39,249 bases of DNA from Marinilabilia sp. UBA5340. Its GTDB lineage: Bacteria; Bacteroidota; Bacteroidia; Bacteroidales; Marinilabiliaceae. Position 1 is the first letter of the stretch. The number at the start of each line of letters is the position of its first letter. Shown here one piece after another: positions 1-6,852 of the stretch. The notes beneath the pieces were generated by a model. It was not told the DNA's origin, ran no database searches, and saw nothing but the letters and a program-made list of their open reading frames with translations. The stretch is taken from NCBI GenBank assembly GCA_002411085.1, contig DHQK01000276.1, positions 30,305 to 69,553 on the forward strand. Reading direction: 5' to 3'. A program made the position numbers and the translations under genes.

Positions 1-3
1 ATG

Positions 4-39
4 AAAGAGAGGCATGCTTTATATGCTGTGCCTCTCTTT
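4..39 (-). terminator. Terminator after the OsmC-family gene
   Basis: A long inverted repeat starts 9 nt beyond the osmC-like stop codon. AAAGAGAGGCA (4-14) pairs with TGCCTCTCTTT (29-39) around a 14-nt loop. U-rich ends on both strands let it act in both directions. Confidence 0.75.
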
Positions 40-47
40 TGTTTCAA

Positions 48-506
48 TCAATTGGAGGATATTCCAATATTCTTTTCCACCCTCACACTTATTGGTGTTG
101 AATTAAGCAGATTGTCGTTTACCGGACATCTTGATTCAACTTCTTTTACCCATTGATCGAGGGCTTCTTCCGAAGCTGTACATTCAGGTTTGAGTTTTAG
201 TCTGATTTCCTGGTATCCCGGACGTGCATCTGTCGGCTTTCCGAAAATTTTATCTGGATCCAAATCACCTTCCAATTCTATTTCAAGACTCAGGAGATCA
301 ATGCCTTGTTCTTTGGCAACAATGTGGCCAAGCACGTTAAGGCAGCCTGCATAAGAAGCCAGAAGGTATTCCACCGGATTGGGGCCCTCATCTGTTCCGC
401 CCAGATTCAGGGGTTCATCAATCACAATTTTGAAATTGCGGGCCTTAGCCACAAATTTTGCGGGGCTTTCATTTTTGCCCGAAACGGAAAATGTTACTTT
501 TGACAT
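48..506 (-). CDS. OsmC/Ohr-family protein
   Basis: 152 aa, the usual OsmC length. Family landmarks are the GP-NPVEYLLASYAGCLN motif with C55 and a second cysteine in SRCPV (C127), the thiol pair that reduces organic peroxides in characterised OsmC/Ohr proteins. No signal peptide, so cytoplasmic. The gene is monocistronic: a strong terminator follows the stop. On the 5' side lie a small leader ORF (641-751), a terminator-like hairpin (579-609) and a second small hairpin (534-552), and no convincing TAnnTTTG box sits between those and the ATG. It is therefore probably read from the promoter at 774-803 through an attenuator. OsmC family is secure from the motifs. Whether the substrate is organic hydroperoxide or another thiol or acyl compound cannot be told, since several OsmC subfamilies have no known substrate. 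Confidence 0.9.
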   Translation of the reverse strand: MSKVTFSVSGKNESPAKFVAKARNFKIVIDEPLNLGGTDEGPNPVEYLLASYAGCLNVLGHIVAKEQGIDLLSLEIELEGDLDPDKIFGKPTDARPGYQEIRLKLKPECTASEEALDQWVKEVESRCPVNDNLLNSTPISVRVEKNIGISSN

Positions 507-533
507 AGGAATAAATTTTAAGTCTGGTAGTTC

Positions 534-552
534 AAAAAACAGCCGAGCTGTT
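534..552 (-). terminator. Small hairpin with U-run just before the OsmC-family gene
   Basis: On the minus strand AACAGC-TCG-GCTGTT is followed by a U-run. It lies 28 nt upstream of the ATG at 506. It is weak (6 bp) and could be a second terminator for the leader transcript or a 5' mRNA stabiliser. Confidence 0.4.
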
Positions 553-578
553 ACACTTGTTCCCCAGATTAGGTTAAT

Positions 579-609
579 AAAAAAGGCCCTCCCTTAGTGG
601 AAGAGCCTT
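579..609 (-). terminator. Attenuator terminator between leader ORF and OsmC-family gene
   Basis: An 11-bp stem (AAGGCTCTTCC / GGGAGGGCCTT, two G-U pairs, 5-nt loop ACTAA, 583-609) is followed by a U-run on the minus strand. The 5' arm can instead pair with codons 30-32 of the leader ORF (see 579-740). Confidence 0.75.
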
Positions 610-740
610 GTGTCTTTAATAAACTGATTGTTATGGACAATTAAAACACAGTCATCTCTTCCAAATGAATGGATGTACACATATTCATACACATTGAATC
701 TTCAATGCGAATGGTGCGATTTGCCATTAATTTGGAAGAA
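579..740 (-). promoter_or_regulatory. Candidate transcription attenuator of the OsmC-family gene
   Basis: Three mutually exclusive pairings are visible on the minus strand. Segment 1 (740-730) pairs with segment 2 (666-656) over 11 bp, core TCTTCCAAA with TTTGGAAGA. Segment 2 (663-656, TGGAAGAG) also pairs perfectly with segment 3 (605-598, CTCTTCCA), which is the 5' arm of the terminator. Segment 3 with segment 4 forms the terminator. A ribosome held at the Met/Cys-rich codons 20-25 (694-677) would stop 13 nt before segment 2 and favour the antiterminator. The pairings are read directly from the sequence; the regulatory model is inference. Confidence 0.55.
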
Positions 741-751
741 TTACCTGTCAT
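641..751 (-). CDS. 36-aa leader peptide, Met/Cys-rich
   Basis: A 36-codon ORF begins with ATG 22 nt downstream of a consensus Bacteroidota promoter and ends 31 nt before a strong terminator. The peptide has six Met residues and two Cys residues; codons 20-25 read Met-Cys-Met-Asn-Met-Cys and are followed by TSIHLEEMTVF. There is no signal peptide, Gly-Gly leader motif or nearby modifying enzyme that would suggest a secreted or modified peptide. Its codons overlap RNA segments 1 and 2 of a terminator/antiterminator switch, so it is best read as a regulatory leader whose translation senses charged Cys- or Met-tRNA. A small metal-binding peptide is an alternative. Confidence 0.55.
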   Translation of the reverse strand: MTGNSSKLMANRTIRIEDSMCMNMCTSIHLEEMTVF

Positions 752-773
752 AAACTGTGATTGTTGTTTGTTA

Positions 774-803
774 CAAAATTATATATAAATTCGAATAATA
801 CAA
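774..803 (-). promoter_or_regulatory. Promoter of the leader ORF and OsmC-family gene
   Basis: On the minus strand TTG (803-801), a 19-nt spacer and TAATTTTG (781-774) match the Bacteroidota consensus exactly. The expected start of transcription is about 16 nt before the leader ATG at 751. Confidence 0.7.
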
Positions 804-815
804 GACATAAATGTC
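804..815. promoter_or_regulatory. Palindrome GACATAAATGTC between divergent units
   Basis: A perfect inverted repeat (GACAT-AA-ATGTC) abuts the -33 TTG of the minus-strand promoter and lies 17 nt before the phosphoesterase ATG. The position suits an operator. No regulator can be assigned. Confidence 0.3.
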
Positions 816-831
816 CTAAATATTAAATATA

Positions 832-1326
832 ATGATAAAAGTGGGTTTATTATCTGATACGCATGGTTTCTTAGATCCCAGGTTTTTTGATCTCTTTTCC
901 GGGGTGGATGAGGTTTGGCACGCTGGAGATATTGGAAATGAAAATGTACTTACCGATCTGGAGACTTTTAAAACCTGTCGAGCAGTATATGGCAATATAG
1001 ATGATTGGGGAATCAGAATCAGAACTACCCAACATCAACGTTTTGAGTGTGAAGGGCTGAAGGTTTGGATGACGCACATAGGAGGTTACCCCGGTAATTA
1101 CTCCTCCATTGTAAAGCACGAATTAATAAAAAATCCTCCAGGGTTGTTTATTTCCGGGCATAGCCATATTTTAAAAGTGATGTTTGACAACAACCTGAAG
1201 TGTTTGCATATTAATCCTGGTGCTGCCGGAAAATCTGGTTTTCATCAAATACGTACAGCTGTTCGGTTTTCAATCGCCAATGGAGAAGTGAAGGATTTGG
1301 AAGTTATTGAATTGGGTAAACGGTAG
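832..1326 (+). CDS. YfcE/MJ0936-type metallophosphoesterase
   Basis: 164 aa, a complete small calcineurin-fold phosphodiesterase (Metallophos_2). The metal-binding motifs appear in order: SDTHG (D9, H11), HAGDIGN (D33), YGNID, MTHIGG and SGHSH near residue 123. The closing NPGAAG-KSG stretch is typical of the YfcE/MJ0936 group, cytoplasmic manganese-dependent phosphodiesterases whose physiological substrate is mostly unknown. Divergent from the OsmC unit with 80 nt between the start codons. No clear plus-strand promoter was found. A weak hairpin terminator follows at 1368. Confidence 0.85.
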   Translation: MIKVGLLSDTHGFLDPRFFDLFSGVDEVWHAGDIGNENVLTDLETFKTCRAVYGNIDDWGIRIRTTQHQRFECEGLKVWMTHIGGYPGNYSSIVKHELIKNPPGLFISGHSHILKVMFDNNLKCLHINPGAAGKSGFHQIRTAVRFSIANGEVKDLEVIELGKR

Positions 1327-1367
1327 TGTATGGTTGTGTATCATAGATTGTTGTAGTTTAAGAGTGT

Positions 1368-1402
1368 GACTGTTTCAGCATTTAAACAGGTCGGGGTTTT
1401 TT
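1368..1402 (+). terminator. Weak terminator after the phosphoesterase gene
   Basis: GAC-TGTTT (1368-1375) pairs with AAACA-g-GTC (1384-1392), one bulge, followed by GGGG and six Ts. Confidence 0.45.
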
Positions 1403-1484
1403 AAAGTTACTCAAATGATATCTTCATGAATGAAGCAGAATTGTGATTTCAGGGGTTATCATACTAATTGCATCAAAATGCGAT

Positions 1485-1499
1485 ATAGAAATTATCTAT
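1485..1499. promoter_or_regulatory. OxyR-like palindrome upstream of the peroxiredoxin
   Basis: ATAG-N7-CTAT (1485-1499) extends to TATAGA-N5-TCTATA and has the spacing of the classic OxyR half-site pair. CGATATAG repeats 20 bp further on (1501-1508), giving a second ATAG on the same helix face. The block lies 42-57 bp upstream of the -33 TTG of the peroxiredoxin promoter, a place where an activator could bind. Confidence 0.45.
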
Positions 1500-1541
1500 A
1501 CGATATAGATTAATTAAAAGGTAAAAAAGTACCGAAAATAC

Positions 1542-1570
1542 TTGAGTTAATAATTCATTTTGTAATTTTG
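1542..1570 (+). promoter_or_regulatory. Peroxiredoxin promoter
   Basis: TTG (1542-1544), an 18-nt spacer and TAATTTTG (1563-1570) fit the Bacteroidota consensus and predict a 5' leader of about 45 nt before the ATG at 1622. Confidence 0.7.
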
Positions 1571-1621
1571 TTGATGAAATAATATTTTATTCGTAAGTAG
1601 AATTTATAAAAAACAAAAATT

Positions 1622-2254
1622 ATGTCTGTATTAGTAGGAAAGAAAGCACCGGAGTTTTCAGCTCCTGCTGTGGTAAACGGAGGGGAAATTGTAGAAAATT
1701 TCTCTCTTAAACAGTTTGAAGGAAAGCAATATGTAGTGTTCTTTTTCTATCCAGCCGATTTTACTTTTGTGTGTCCTACAGAAATTGTAGCCATGCAAGA
1801 TAAACTTGCTGAATTTGAGAAGCGCAATGTGGCTGTTGTCGGAGCATCTACCGACCAGCAGTTTAGCCACTGGAAATGGCTCCAGACTGAGAAAAAGGAT
1901 GGGGGAATAAAAGGCGTTAAATTTCCCCTGGTTGCTGATAGTGCCATGACCATTTCTGAAAACTATGATGTGTTGGCCGGTGAATGGGATTACGATGAAG
2001 AAGGCAAAGCCGTTTTCAAAGGAAATCCTCAGGCCTATCGTGGATTGTTCCTTATTGATAAGGAAGGAGTAGTTCGTCATCAGGTTGTAAATGATATGCC
2101 TTTAGGACGTAGTGTGGATGAGGTCTTGAGAATGGTGGATGCACTTCAGTTTTTTGAAGAAAATGGAGAAGTTTGTCCGGCCAACTGGCACAAAGGTGAT
2201 GAAGCCCTTCAGGCTACACAGGAAGGTATTTCCAGTTACCTGGGCAGGAATTGA
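1622..2254 (+). CDS. Typical 2-Cys peroxiredoxin (AhpC/TSA family)
   Basis: 210 aa thiol peroxidase that reduces hydrogen peroxide and alkyl hydroperoxides. The peroxidatic cysteine is C51 in YPADFTFVCPTEI; the resolving cysteine is C185 in GEVCPANW. A GGIKG segment near residue 99 stands where sensitive peroxiredoxins have GGLG, and the C-terminus ends SSYLGRN without a YF motif, features linked to resistance to overoxidation. No ahpF is adjacent, so reduction must come from thioredoxin or a distant AhpF. Monocistronic: consensus promoter at 1542, terminator at 2288. The OxyR-like palindrome upstream suggests peroxide induction. Exact subfamily naming (AhpC versus Prx1) is open. Confidence 0.93.
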   Translation: MSVLVGKKAPEFSAPAVVNGGEIVENFSLKQFEGKQYVVFFFYPADFTFVCPTEIVAMQDKLAEFEKRNVAVVGASTDQQFSHWKWLQTEKKDGGIKGVKFPLVADSAMTISENYDVLAGEWDYDEEGKAVFKGNPQAYRGLFLIDKEGVVRHQVVNDMPLGRSVDEVLRMVDALQFFEENGEVCPANWHKGDEALQATQEGISSYLGRN

Positions 2255-2287
2255 TACCACTTGATTTTTTGGATACCATAGCTTTTT

Positions 2288-2320
2288 GAGAGGCTGCCCG
2301 GTTGGGTAGTCTCTTTTTTT
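2288..2320 (+). terminator. Terminator after the peroxiredoxin gene
   Basis: GAGAGGCTGCCC / GGGTAGTCTC with a short GGTT loop, followed by seven Ts; it begins 34 nt after the stop. Confidence 0.8.
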
Positions 2321-2328
2321 ATGTTCTT

Positions 2329-2358
2329 TTGGAATAGAGATTTTTAGGTTTAAATTTG
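2329..2358 (+). promoter_or_regulatory. pabB promoter, possibly giving a leaderless mRNA
   Basis: TTG (2329-2331), N19 and TAAATTTG (2351-2358) form a perfect consensus. The ATG of pabB is at 2364, only 5 nt after the -7 box, so transcription should begin at or next to the start codon. Confidence 0.7.
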
Positions 2359-2363
2359 CATCT

Positions 2364-3695
2364 ATGCGCAAATGGATTTCTTTTTCTCCAAAAGAACATT
2401 CCGGAAAGTTTGAGCAACGACTCTACCGGATGGTTCATGATTTTAATGAGGCTGTGGTCTTAACCGATAAGTATCCTTACTATAACGGGCACTCTCAGCA
2501 ATATCATGAGTTTCAGGTATTGGCAGGATTTGATGCGCTGGATGTTTTTCAGGAGGATATTGATGTGTTGGCTGGTGTCGCCGGTGAATTAAATGACTGG
2601 TTGTTGGGGTATCTGTCCTACGATTTGAAGATGGACTTTGAACCCATGCTGTTGTCTGAAAATCCTGATCCCATTGGTTTTAAGAAATTTGGTTTTTTTC
2701 GTCCCCGTTATCTGATTCGTAAGAGTAATGAGAACTGGGCATTAGGTTATCATCCAGATTTTAACAGTGAAGAAGATGCGGAACATTTCATTGAGAACAT
2801 CAGAAATATTCCACTGTACGATTGTGCCGAACTTCCGGAATTGCGATTTTCTCCAAATGTTTCAGAAGCGGAATACCTGAGGACTGTAAATAAGCTAATT
2901 GAGCATATACGTAGAGGAGATATCTATGAGGTCAATTACTGCATTGATTTTTTTGCACAAAAAACCGGTTTGAATCCGGCTCAGGTGTTTTCACAGCTTA
3001 TTCAATCGGCGCCTATGCCTTTTGGTGCCTTATTGCGACATCATGATTCTTTTCTGATGGGCGCTTCTCCGGAGCGTTACCTGAGGAAAAGAGGGGCCCG
3101 GCTTATTTCACAACCTATGAAAGGGACTGCCAGAAAAAACTCTGAGGTTCATGATGATCTTTATGTGATGAAAAGTCTGGCCGAGTCGGACAAAGAAAGG
3201 GCTGAAAACATTATGATTGCTGATTTGGTTCGCAATGATCTTTCCCGTGTTTCTGCCAGGGGAACCGTGCGGGTTGATGATTTGTGTTCCGTATTTCCAT
3301 TTCCCGGAGTTTATCAGATGATTTCCACTGTCTCGGCGCAAATGCACACGGATGCCAATTGGTTTGATCCTGTTAAATATAGTTTTCCGATGGGCTCAAT
3401 GACCGGTGCTCCAAAAATCAGTGCCATGCAATTGATAGAAAAATATGAGAAGACCAGCAGGGGGCTCTATTCCGGTGCTGTAGGATATATTACTCCTGAG
3501 TTGGATTATGATTTCAATGTGGTGATTCGTAGCTTTTTGTACAATCAGGCATCCGGATATTTGTCATATACTGTCGGAAGTGCTATTACTGATGTTTGTA
3601 ATCCGCGTGATGAGTACAGTGAATGCCTTTTGAAAGCAGAGAGGTTACGAACCTTGTTTAATAAAAATATGGAATATGATTCCTTTAGGGGTTGA
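2364..3695 (+). CDS. pabB: Aminodeoxychorismate synthase component I
   Basis: 443 aa chorismate-binding enzyme. It converts chorismate to 4-amino-4-deoxychorismate for folate synthesis, using ammonia from a PabA glutaminase that is not in this window. The C-terminal two thirds carry the family signatures: IRRGDIYEVNYC, SPERYL, the KGTARK block with the active-site lysine, RAENIMIADLVRNDLSR, and GSMTGAPKISAM. PabB rather than TrpE is favoured by the KGTARK motif and absence of trp genes nearby. The ATG at 2364 gives normal length; the next in-frame ATG (2430) would cut the N-terminal domain. The last 20 nt overlap tilS, so the two are probably cotranscribed. Confidence 0.9.
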   Translation: MRKWISFSPKEHSGKFEQRLYRMVHDFNEAVVLTDKYPYYNGHSQQYHEFQVLAGFDALDVFQEDIDVLAGVAGELNDWLLGYLSYDLKMDFEPMLLSENPDPIGFKKFGFFRPRYLIRKSNENWALGYHPDFNSEEDAEHFIENIRNIPLYDCAELPELRFSPNVSEAEYLRTVNKLIEHIRRGDIYEVNYCIDFFAQKTGLNPAQVFSQLIQSAPMPFGALLRHHDSFLMGASPERYLRKRGARLISQPMKGTARKNSEVHDDLYVMKSLAESDKERAENIMIADLVRNDLSRVSARGTVRVDDLCSVFPFPGVYQMISTVSAQMHTDANWFDPVKYSFPMGSMTGAPKISAMQLIEKYEKTSRGLYSGAVGYITPELDYDFNVVIRSFLYNQASGYLSYTVGSAITDVCNPRDEYSECLLKAERLRTLFNKNMEYDSFRG

Positions 3696-4995
3696 GAGCT
3701 TATTAAAAAAATATACGGTATTGCCCCAGGATAAAATCCTGGTGGCCGTGAGTGGCGGAGCCGATTCAATAACTCTTTTGCATGTGCTTTCAGAGCTTGG
3801 TTACAATTGTCAGGCTGCCCATTGTAACTTTCATTTGAGAGAAAATGACTCTAATGAAGATGAACGCTTTGTTTTTGATTTTTGTCTTGGAAAAGACATA
3901 CCCTTGCATGTGAAGCATTTCGATACTCAGCAAGTGGCACGCCAAAAAGGGATCTCTATAGAAATGGCTGCACGCGAACTTCGATATAACTGGTTTTGGC
4001 AGCTGGTAGAAAAGGAACACTTTTCCTGGTTGGCTACCGGTCACCATGGGGATGATATGATCGAGACCTTTTTTCTGAATCTTGCACGGGGAACAGGTCT
4101 TCGGGGATTGCGTGGTATGCGTGAGTGTCAGGGAGCATTGATAAGACCTTTGCTAACCTTTCGAAGAGCGGAGATAGAGCGTTATTGTTATGAAAATGGC
4201 ATCCCCTTCAGAACTGATCAAACTAATTTTGATTCTGCTTTTCAGCGAAATAATATCAGACACAACGTCCTTCCTGTGATGCAGATGCTTAATCCATCTT
4301 TCTTTTCCACCATGATGCGAAACTTTAAAAACATCGATGACGTGTGGCAGGTTTTTGAGAATGTGGTAGAAGAATTAAAGGAAAAAATTACTGCCAGGGA
4401 GGAGGAGCACATGCTAATACCCATTAAACTGATTCATGAACACCCTCAAAAAGAGGCCGTGCTCTTTGAAATTTTACGTCCCTATGGCTTTAAAGGAAAT
4501 ACAATCACAGAAATAATAGAAAGTTTTGACGGGATTCCGGGAAAGCAATTTTTCTCCAAAAGTTACCGGCTGGTTCGTGATCGATACAATCTCGTTTTGG
4601 TTCCTCTTGAAGAGCAAGGCGAGGAAATCTGCTTCATCGATAGTGGCGTGGAGAAAGTGAATGAGCCTTTTGATATTACTATACGTCAATACCCGAAAGA
4701 GGACGATTTCAAATTAAGCCGCGATCCTTTTTTTGTTCATTTGGATGCTGATACAGTTGAATTTCCTTTGAAAATAAGGCATTGGAAAAAAGGCGACCAG
4801 TTTCGTCCGTTAGGGATGGAAAAGTTTAAAAAGATGAGCGATTTTTTTGTAGATGAGAAGTTTTCAAGAGTAGAAAAGGAGAAGGTATGGTTGCTTTTGT
4901 CCGGTGATCATATTGTTTGGGTTATGGGGCATCGCATTGACGATCGGTTTAAAGTAACCGATAAAACCAGAAATATTTTGGAGATTACTATTTGA
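3676..4995 (+). CDS. tilS: tRNA(Ile)-lysidine synthase
   Basis: 439 aa, full length. It ligates lysine to C34 of the CAU-anticodon tRNA(Ile), changing its specificity from Met to Ile; essential in most bacteria. The N-terminal PP-loop ATPase is clear: VAVSGGADS (S26-S31), then HCNFHLR, ATGHHGDD and LARGTGLRGLRGM. The C-terminal TilS domain ends with KIRHWKKGDQFRPLGM and KVWLLLSGDHIVWVMGHRIDDRFKV in pieces typical of the family. The start lies inside the end of pabB (20-nt overlap, different frame). The 3' end overlaps the convergent mnmA gene by 8 nt, so two unrelated PP-loop tRNA enzymes meet tail to tail. Confidence 0.95.
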   Translation: MIPLGVESLLKKYTVLPQDKILVAVSGGADSITLLHVLSELGYNCQAAHCNFHLRENDSNEDERFVFDFCLGKDIPLHVKHFDTQQVARQKGISIEMAARELRYNWFWQLVEKEHFSWLATGHHGDDMIETFFLNLARGTGLRGLRGMRECQGALIRPLLTFRRAEIERYCYENGIPFRTDQTNFDSAFQRNNIRHNVLPVMQMLNPSFFSTMMRNFKNIDDVWQVFENVVEELKEKITAREEEHMLIPIKLIHEHPQKEAVLFEILRPYGFKGNTITEIIESFDGIPGKQFFSKSYRLVRDRYNLVLVPLEEQGEEICFIDSGVEKVNEPFDITIRQYPKEDDFKLSRDPFFVHLDADTVEFPLKIRHWKKGDQFRPLGMEKFKKMSDFFVDEKFSRVEKEKVWLLLSGDHIVWVMGHRIDDRFKVTDKTRNILEITI

Positions 4996-6049
4996 CTATA
5001 CCTCCTCCTAATACCCGGTCTTCATCATAAAATACTATACTTTGTCCGGGGGTAATTCCCCATGCTTCTTTGGAAAAGGAGACATTCAGACTGTCAGGAG
5101 TCAACTCAATGATTCCCGGAAGTGAGGGGACGATATCTATTCCTCTGACCCGTATGTCTACCGGATACTTACATTGGCTTTCCAGAAATGGGGGAAGTTG
5201 AAAATTGGTCAGTGTCAGCCATTCTGTAGCGAGCGTAGCTGTTTTGGAAACAATGATTGTATTGGATTCGGAATGCATACTTTTTACAAAGTAGTTTTTG
5301 TCTTCCAGTTGAAGTCCTTTTTTTTGCCCGATGGTGAAGTAAGCAAGGCCGTTGTGTTTTCCAATTTCTCTGCCTGATTCGTCTTGAATGGATCCGTGTG
5401 GAATGGATATTTCCCCATTTCTCTCTTTTTGTTTGAGAAAATCCCGGTAGTTGGTTCCTCCAAGAAAACAGACCCCCATGCTTTCTGCTTTGCGAGCAGT
5501 TTCACTCAGCCCGTTTTCAATGGCCATAGCACGAACTTCTTTTTTCGTTAATGTACCCAACGGGAAAAGAGCCCTTTTGATAATATGCTGGTCGAGGTTC
5601 CAAAGAAAGTAGGACTGATCTTTTGAATGATCCGCCCCTCTTTTGATGTACCACCATCCATTTTCCTGTTCTTTTTGAACATAATGGCCTGTCGCGACAT
5701 AATAGCAGTCAAGCTCATCAGCTTGCTTCAACAGCCAGGGCCATTTAATGCGGGGGTTACAGTGGTTACATGGATTGGGAGTACGTCCGTTGAGGTAATC
5801 GTTACAGAAATAATCTACAACCTCTTTGGTGAATGAATGACTTACATCCAAAATGTTATGCTCAATACCAAGTTCTTCAGCCAGTGCCGACGCTTTGTTG
5901 AGCTCTTTTTCCTGTTGCTCCGGATATAGGTGCCAGGTTTTCAAAGTGAGGCCGATAACCTCAAAGCCTTGTTTTTTAAGTAGAAGGGCCGACATTGTGC
6001 TGTCGAGCCCTCCACTCATTCCTAATAATATTCGATTGTTGGCTTTCAT
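4988..6049 (-). CDS. mnmA: tRNA-specific 2-thiouridylase
   Basis: 353 aa. It installs the 2-thio group on U34 of the Glu, Gln and Lys tRNAs using persulfide sulfur. The PP-loop is LGMSGGLDS (S12-S17); the catalytic cysteine is C97 in NPCNHCNPRIKW, with an extra C94 just before it, and the second, persulfide-carrying cysteine is C194 in SMGVCFLGG. ATGHY and SKDQSYFLW are also present. Bacteroidota often carry two MnmA paralogues and this one, with its unusual CNHC pair, may be one of them. It starts 6 nt after the tyrA stop with no terminator between, so it is the last gene of the aromatic amino acid operon and falls under its attenuator. Confidence 0.92.
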   Translation of the reverse strand: MKANNRILLGMSGGLDSTMSALLLKKQGFEVIGLTLKTWHLYPEQQEKELNKASALAEELGIEHNILDVSHSFTKEVVDYFCNDYLNGRTPNPCNHCNPRIKWPWLLKQADELDCYYVATGHYVQKEQENGWWYIKRGADHSKDQSYFLWNLDQHIIKRALFPLGTLTKKEVRAMAIENGLSETARKAESMGVCFLGGTNYRDFLKQKERNGEISIPHGSIQDESGREIGKHNGLAYFTIGQKKGLQLEDKNYFVKSMHSESNTIIVSKTATLATEWLTLTNFQLPPFLESQCKYPVDIRVRGIDIVPSLPGIIELTPDSLNVSFSKEAWGITPGQSIVFYDEDRVLGGGIVK

Positions 6050-6055
6050 TAAGTC

Positions 6056-6832
6056 TTACTCATCAATATTGCTCCGTACTTTTTTCAGAAATTTCTGAAG
6101 CCCCTCCGTATCTTTATTCTCGATGAGTGCCAGGAGTCCTTTTAATTCCTGCCTGATTTTTTCTACCTGACCAGTGGTAAATGGGTTCATCAGGATTTCG
6201 GTCAACAAATAATCGTCTTCCGAAAGCAGACCTTTGGCGATTTCATGATGTTTTCGAAAAGTTGTTCCCGGTGCATCTTGTTTTTTCATACATGCAGCAA
6301 AAACTAGTGTAGAAGCAAACGGGACTGAAAGCGAATAGGCAATGGTTTGATCGTGTTCTTCAAAGCTGTATTCATGAATGTTCAAGCCTAACGACCCGAA
6401 AAAGTCTTTGAAGAAGGTTTTCCCCATGTGATCCGACTCACTGATGATGATGGCGTGGTGTTGCCGCAACTCCTTCAGGTTGCCAAAAGTAGGGCCAAAC
6501 ATGGGGTGTGTGGAGACAAAGCGTCTTCCACTCTTTTTGTAAAAGTCCTCAAGACCCGTTTTTACGGAGGCAATGTCCGAAAGAATGCAGCTTTCCGGTA
6601 TATATTCCATCACCGACTCGAAAGCCGGGATGGTATATTTCAGGTTGGCTGCATTGATCAATAATTCGGGAGAAAACGCCGTGATTTCTTCCGGCTTAGT
6701 GAGTCGCTGCGTATTGAAAACAAAGCGCAGACGTTCCATATCGGGATCGTAAATGGCTACCTCGTGTTGCAGACACAACGCATCGGTTAGCCATGTTCCC
6801 ATTTTGCCTGCACCCAGGATACATATCTTCAT
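6056..6832 (-). CDS. tyrA: Prephenate dehydrogenase
   Basis: 258 aa NAD(P)-dependent enzyme oxidising prephenate (or arogenate) on the way to tyrosine. Rossmann motif LGAGKMG (G7-G12), acidic Y28-D31 after the second strand, and the family's SDIASVK and STHPMFGPT (H109) motifs. Shorter than the Gram-positive enzymes and without an ACT domain, so feedback control must come from elsewhere; the transcription attenuator and the ACT domain of PheA are candidates. It lies 20 nt downstream of the DAHP synthase/chorismate mutase gene, which supplies prephenate. Cofactor and prephenate versus arogenate preference cannot be read from sequence. Confidence 0.92.
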   Translation of the reverse strand: MKICILGAGKMGTWLTDALCLQHEVAIYDPDMERLRFVFNTQRLTKPEEITAFSPELLINAANLKYTIPAFESVMEYIPESCILSDIASVKTGLEDFYKKSGRRFVSTHPMFGPTFGNLKELRQHHAIIISESDHMGKTFFKDFFGSLGLNIHEYSFEEHDQTIAYSLSVPFASTLVFAACMKKQDAPGTTFRKHHEIAKGLLSEDDYLLTEILMNPFTTGQVEKIRQELKGLLALIENKDTEGLQKFLKKVRSNIDE

Positions 6833-6852
6833 TCCTAAAAAGGTTTTCTTTA

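Noticed and set aside
533..556. Hairpin before osmC as a transcription-factor operator
   Set aside because: The U-run on the minus strand fits a terminator-like RNA hairpin better; no second copy supports an operator.
5720..5780. Possible frameshift or odd cysteine cluster in mnmA (NPCNHCNP)
   Set aside because: The frame is intact and the catalytic C97 is in place; the extra C94 is a variation, not a defect.
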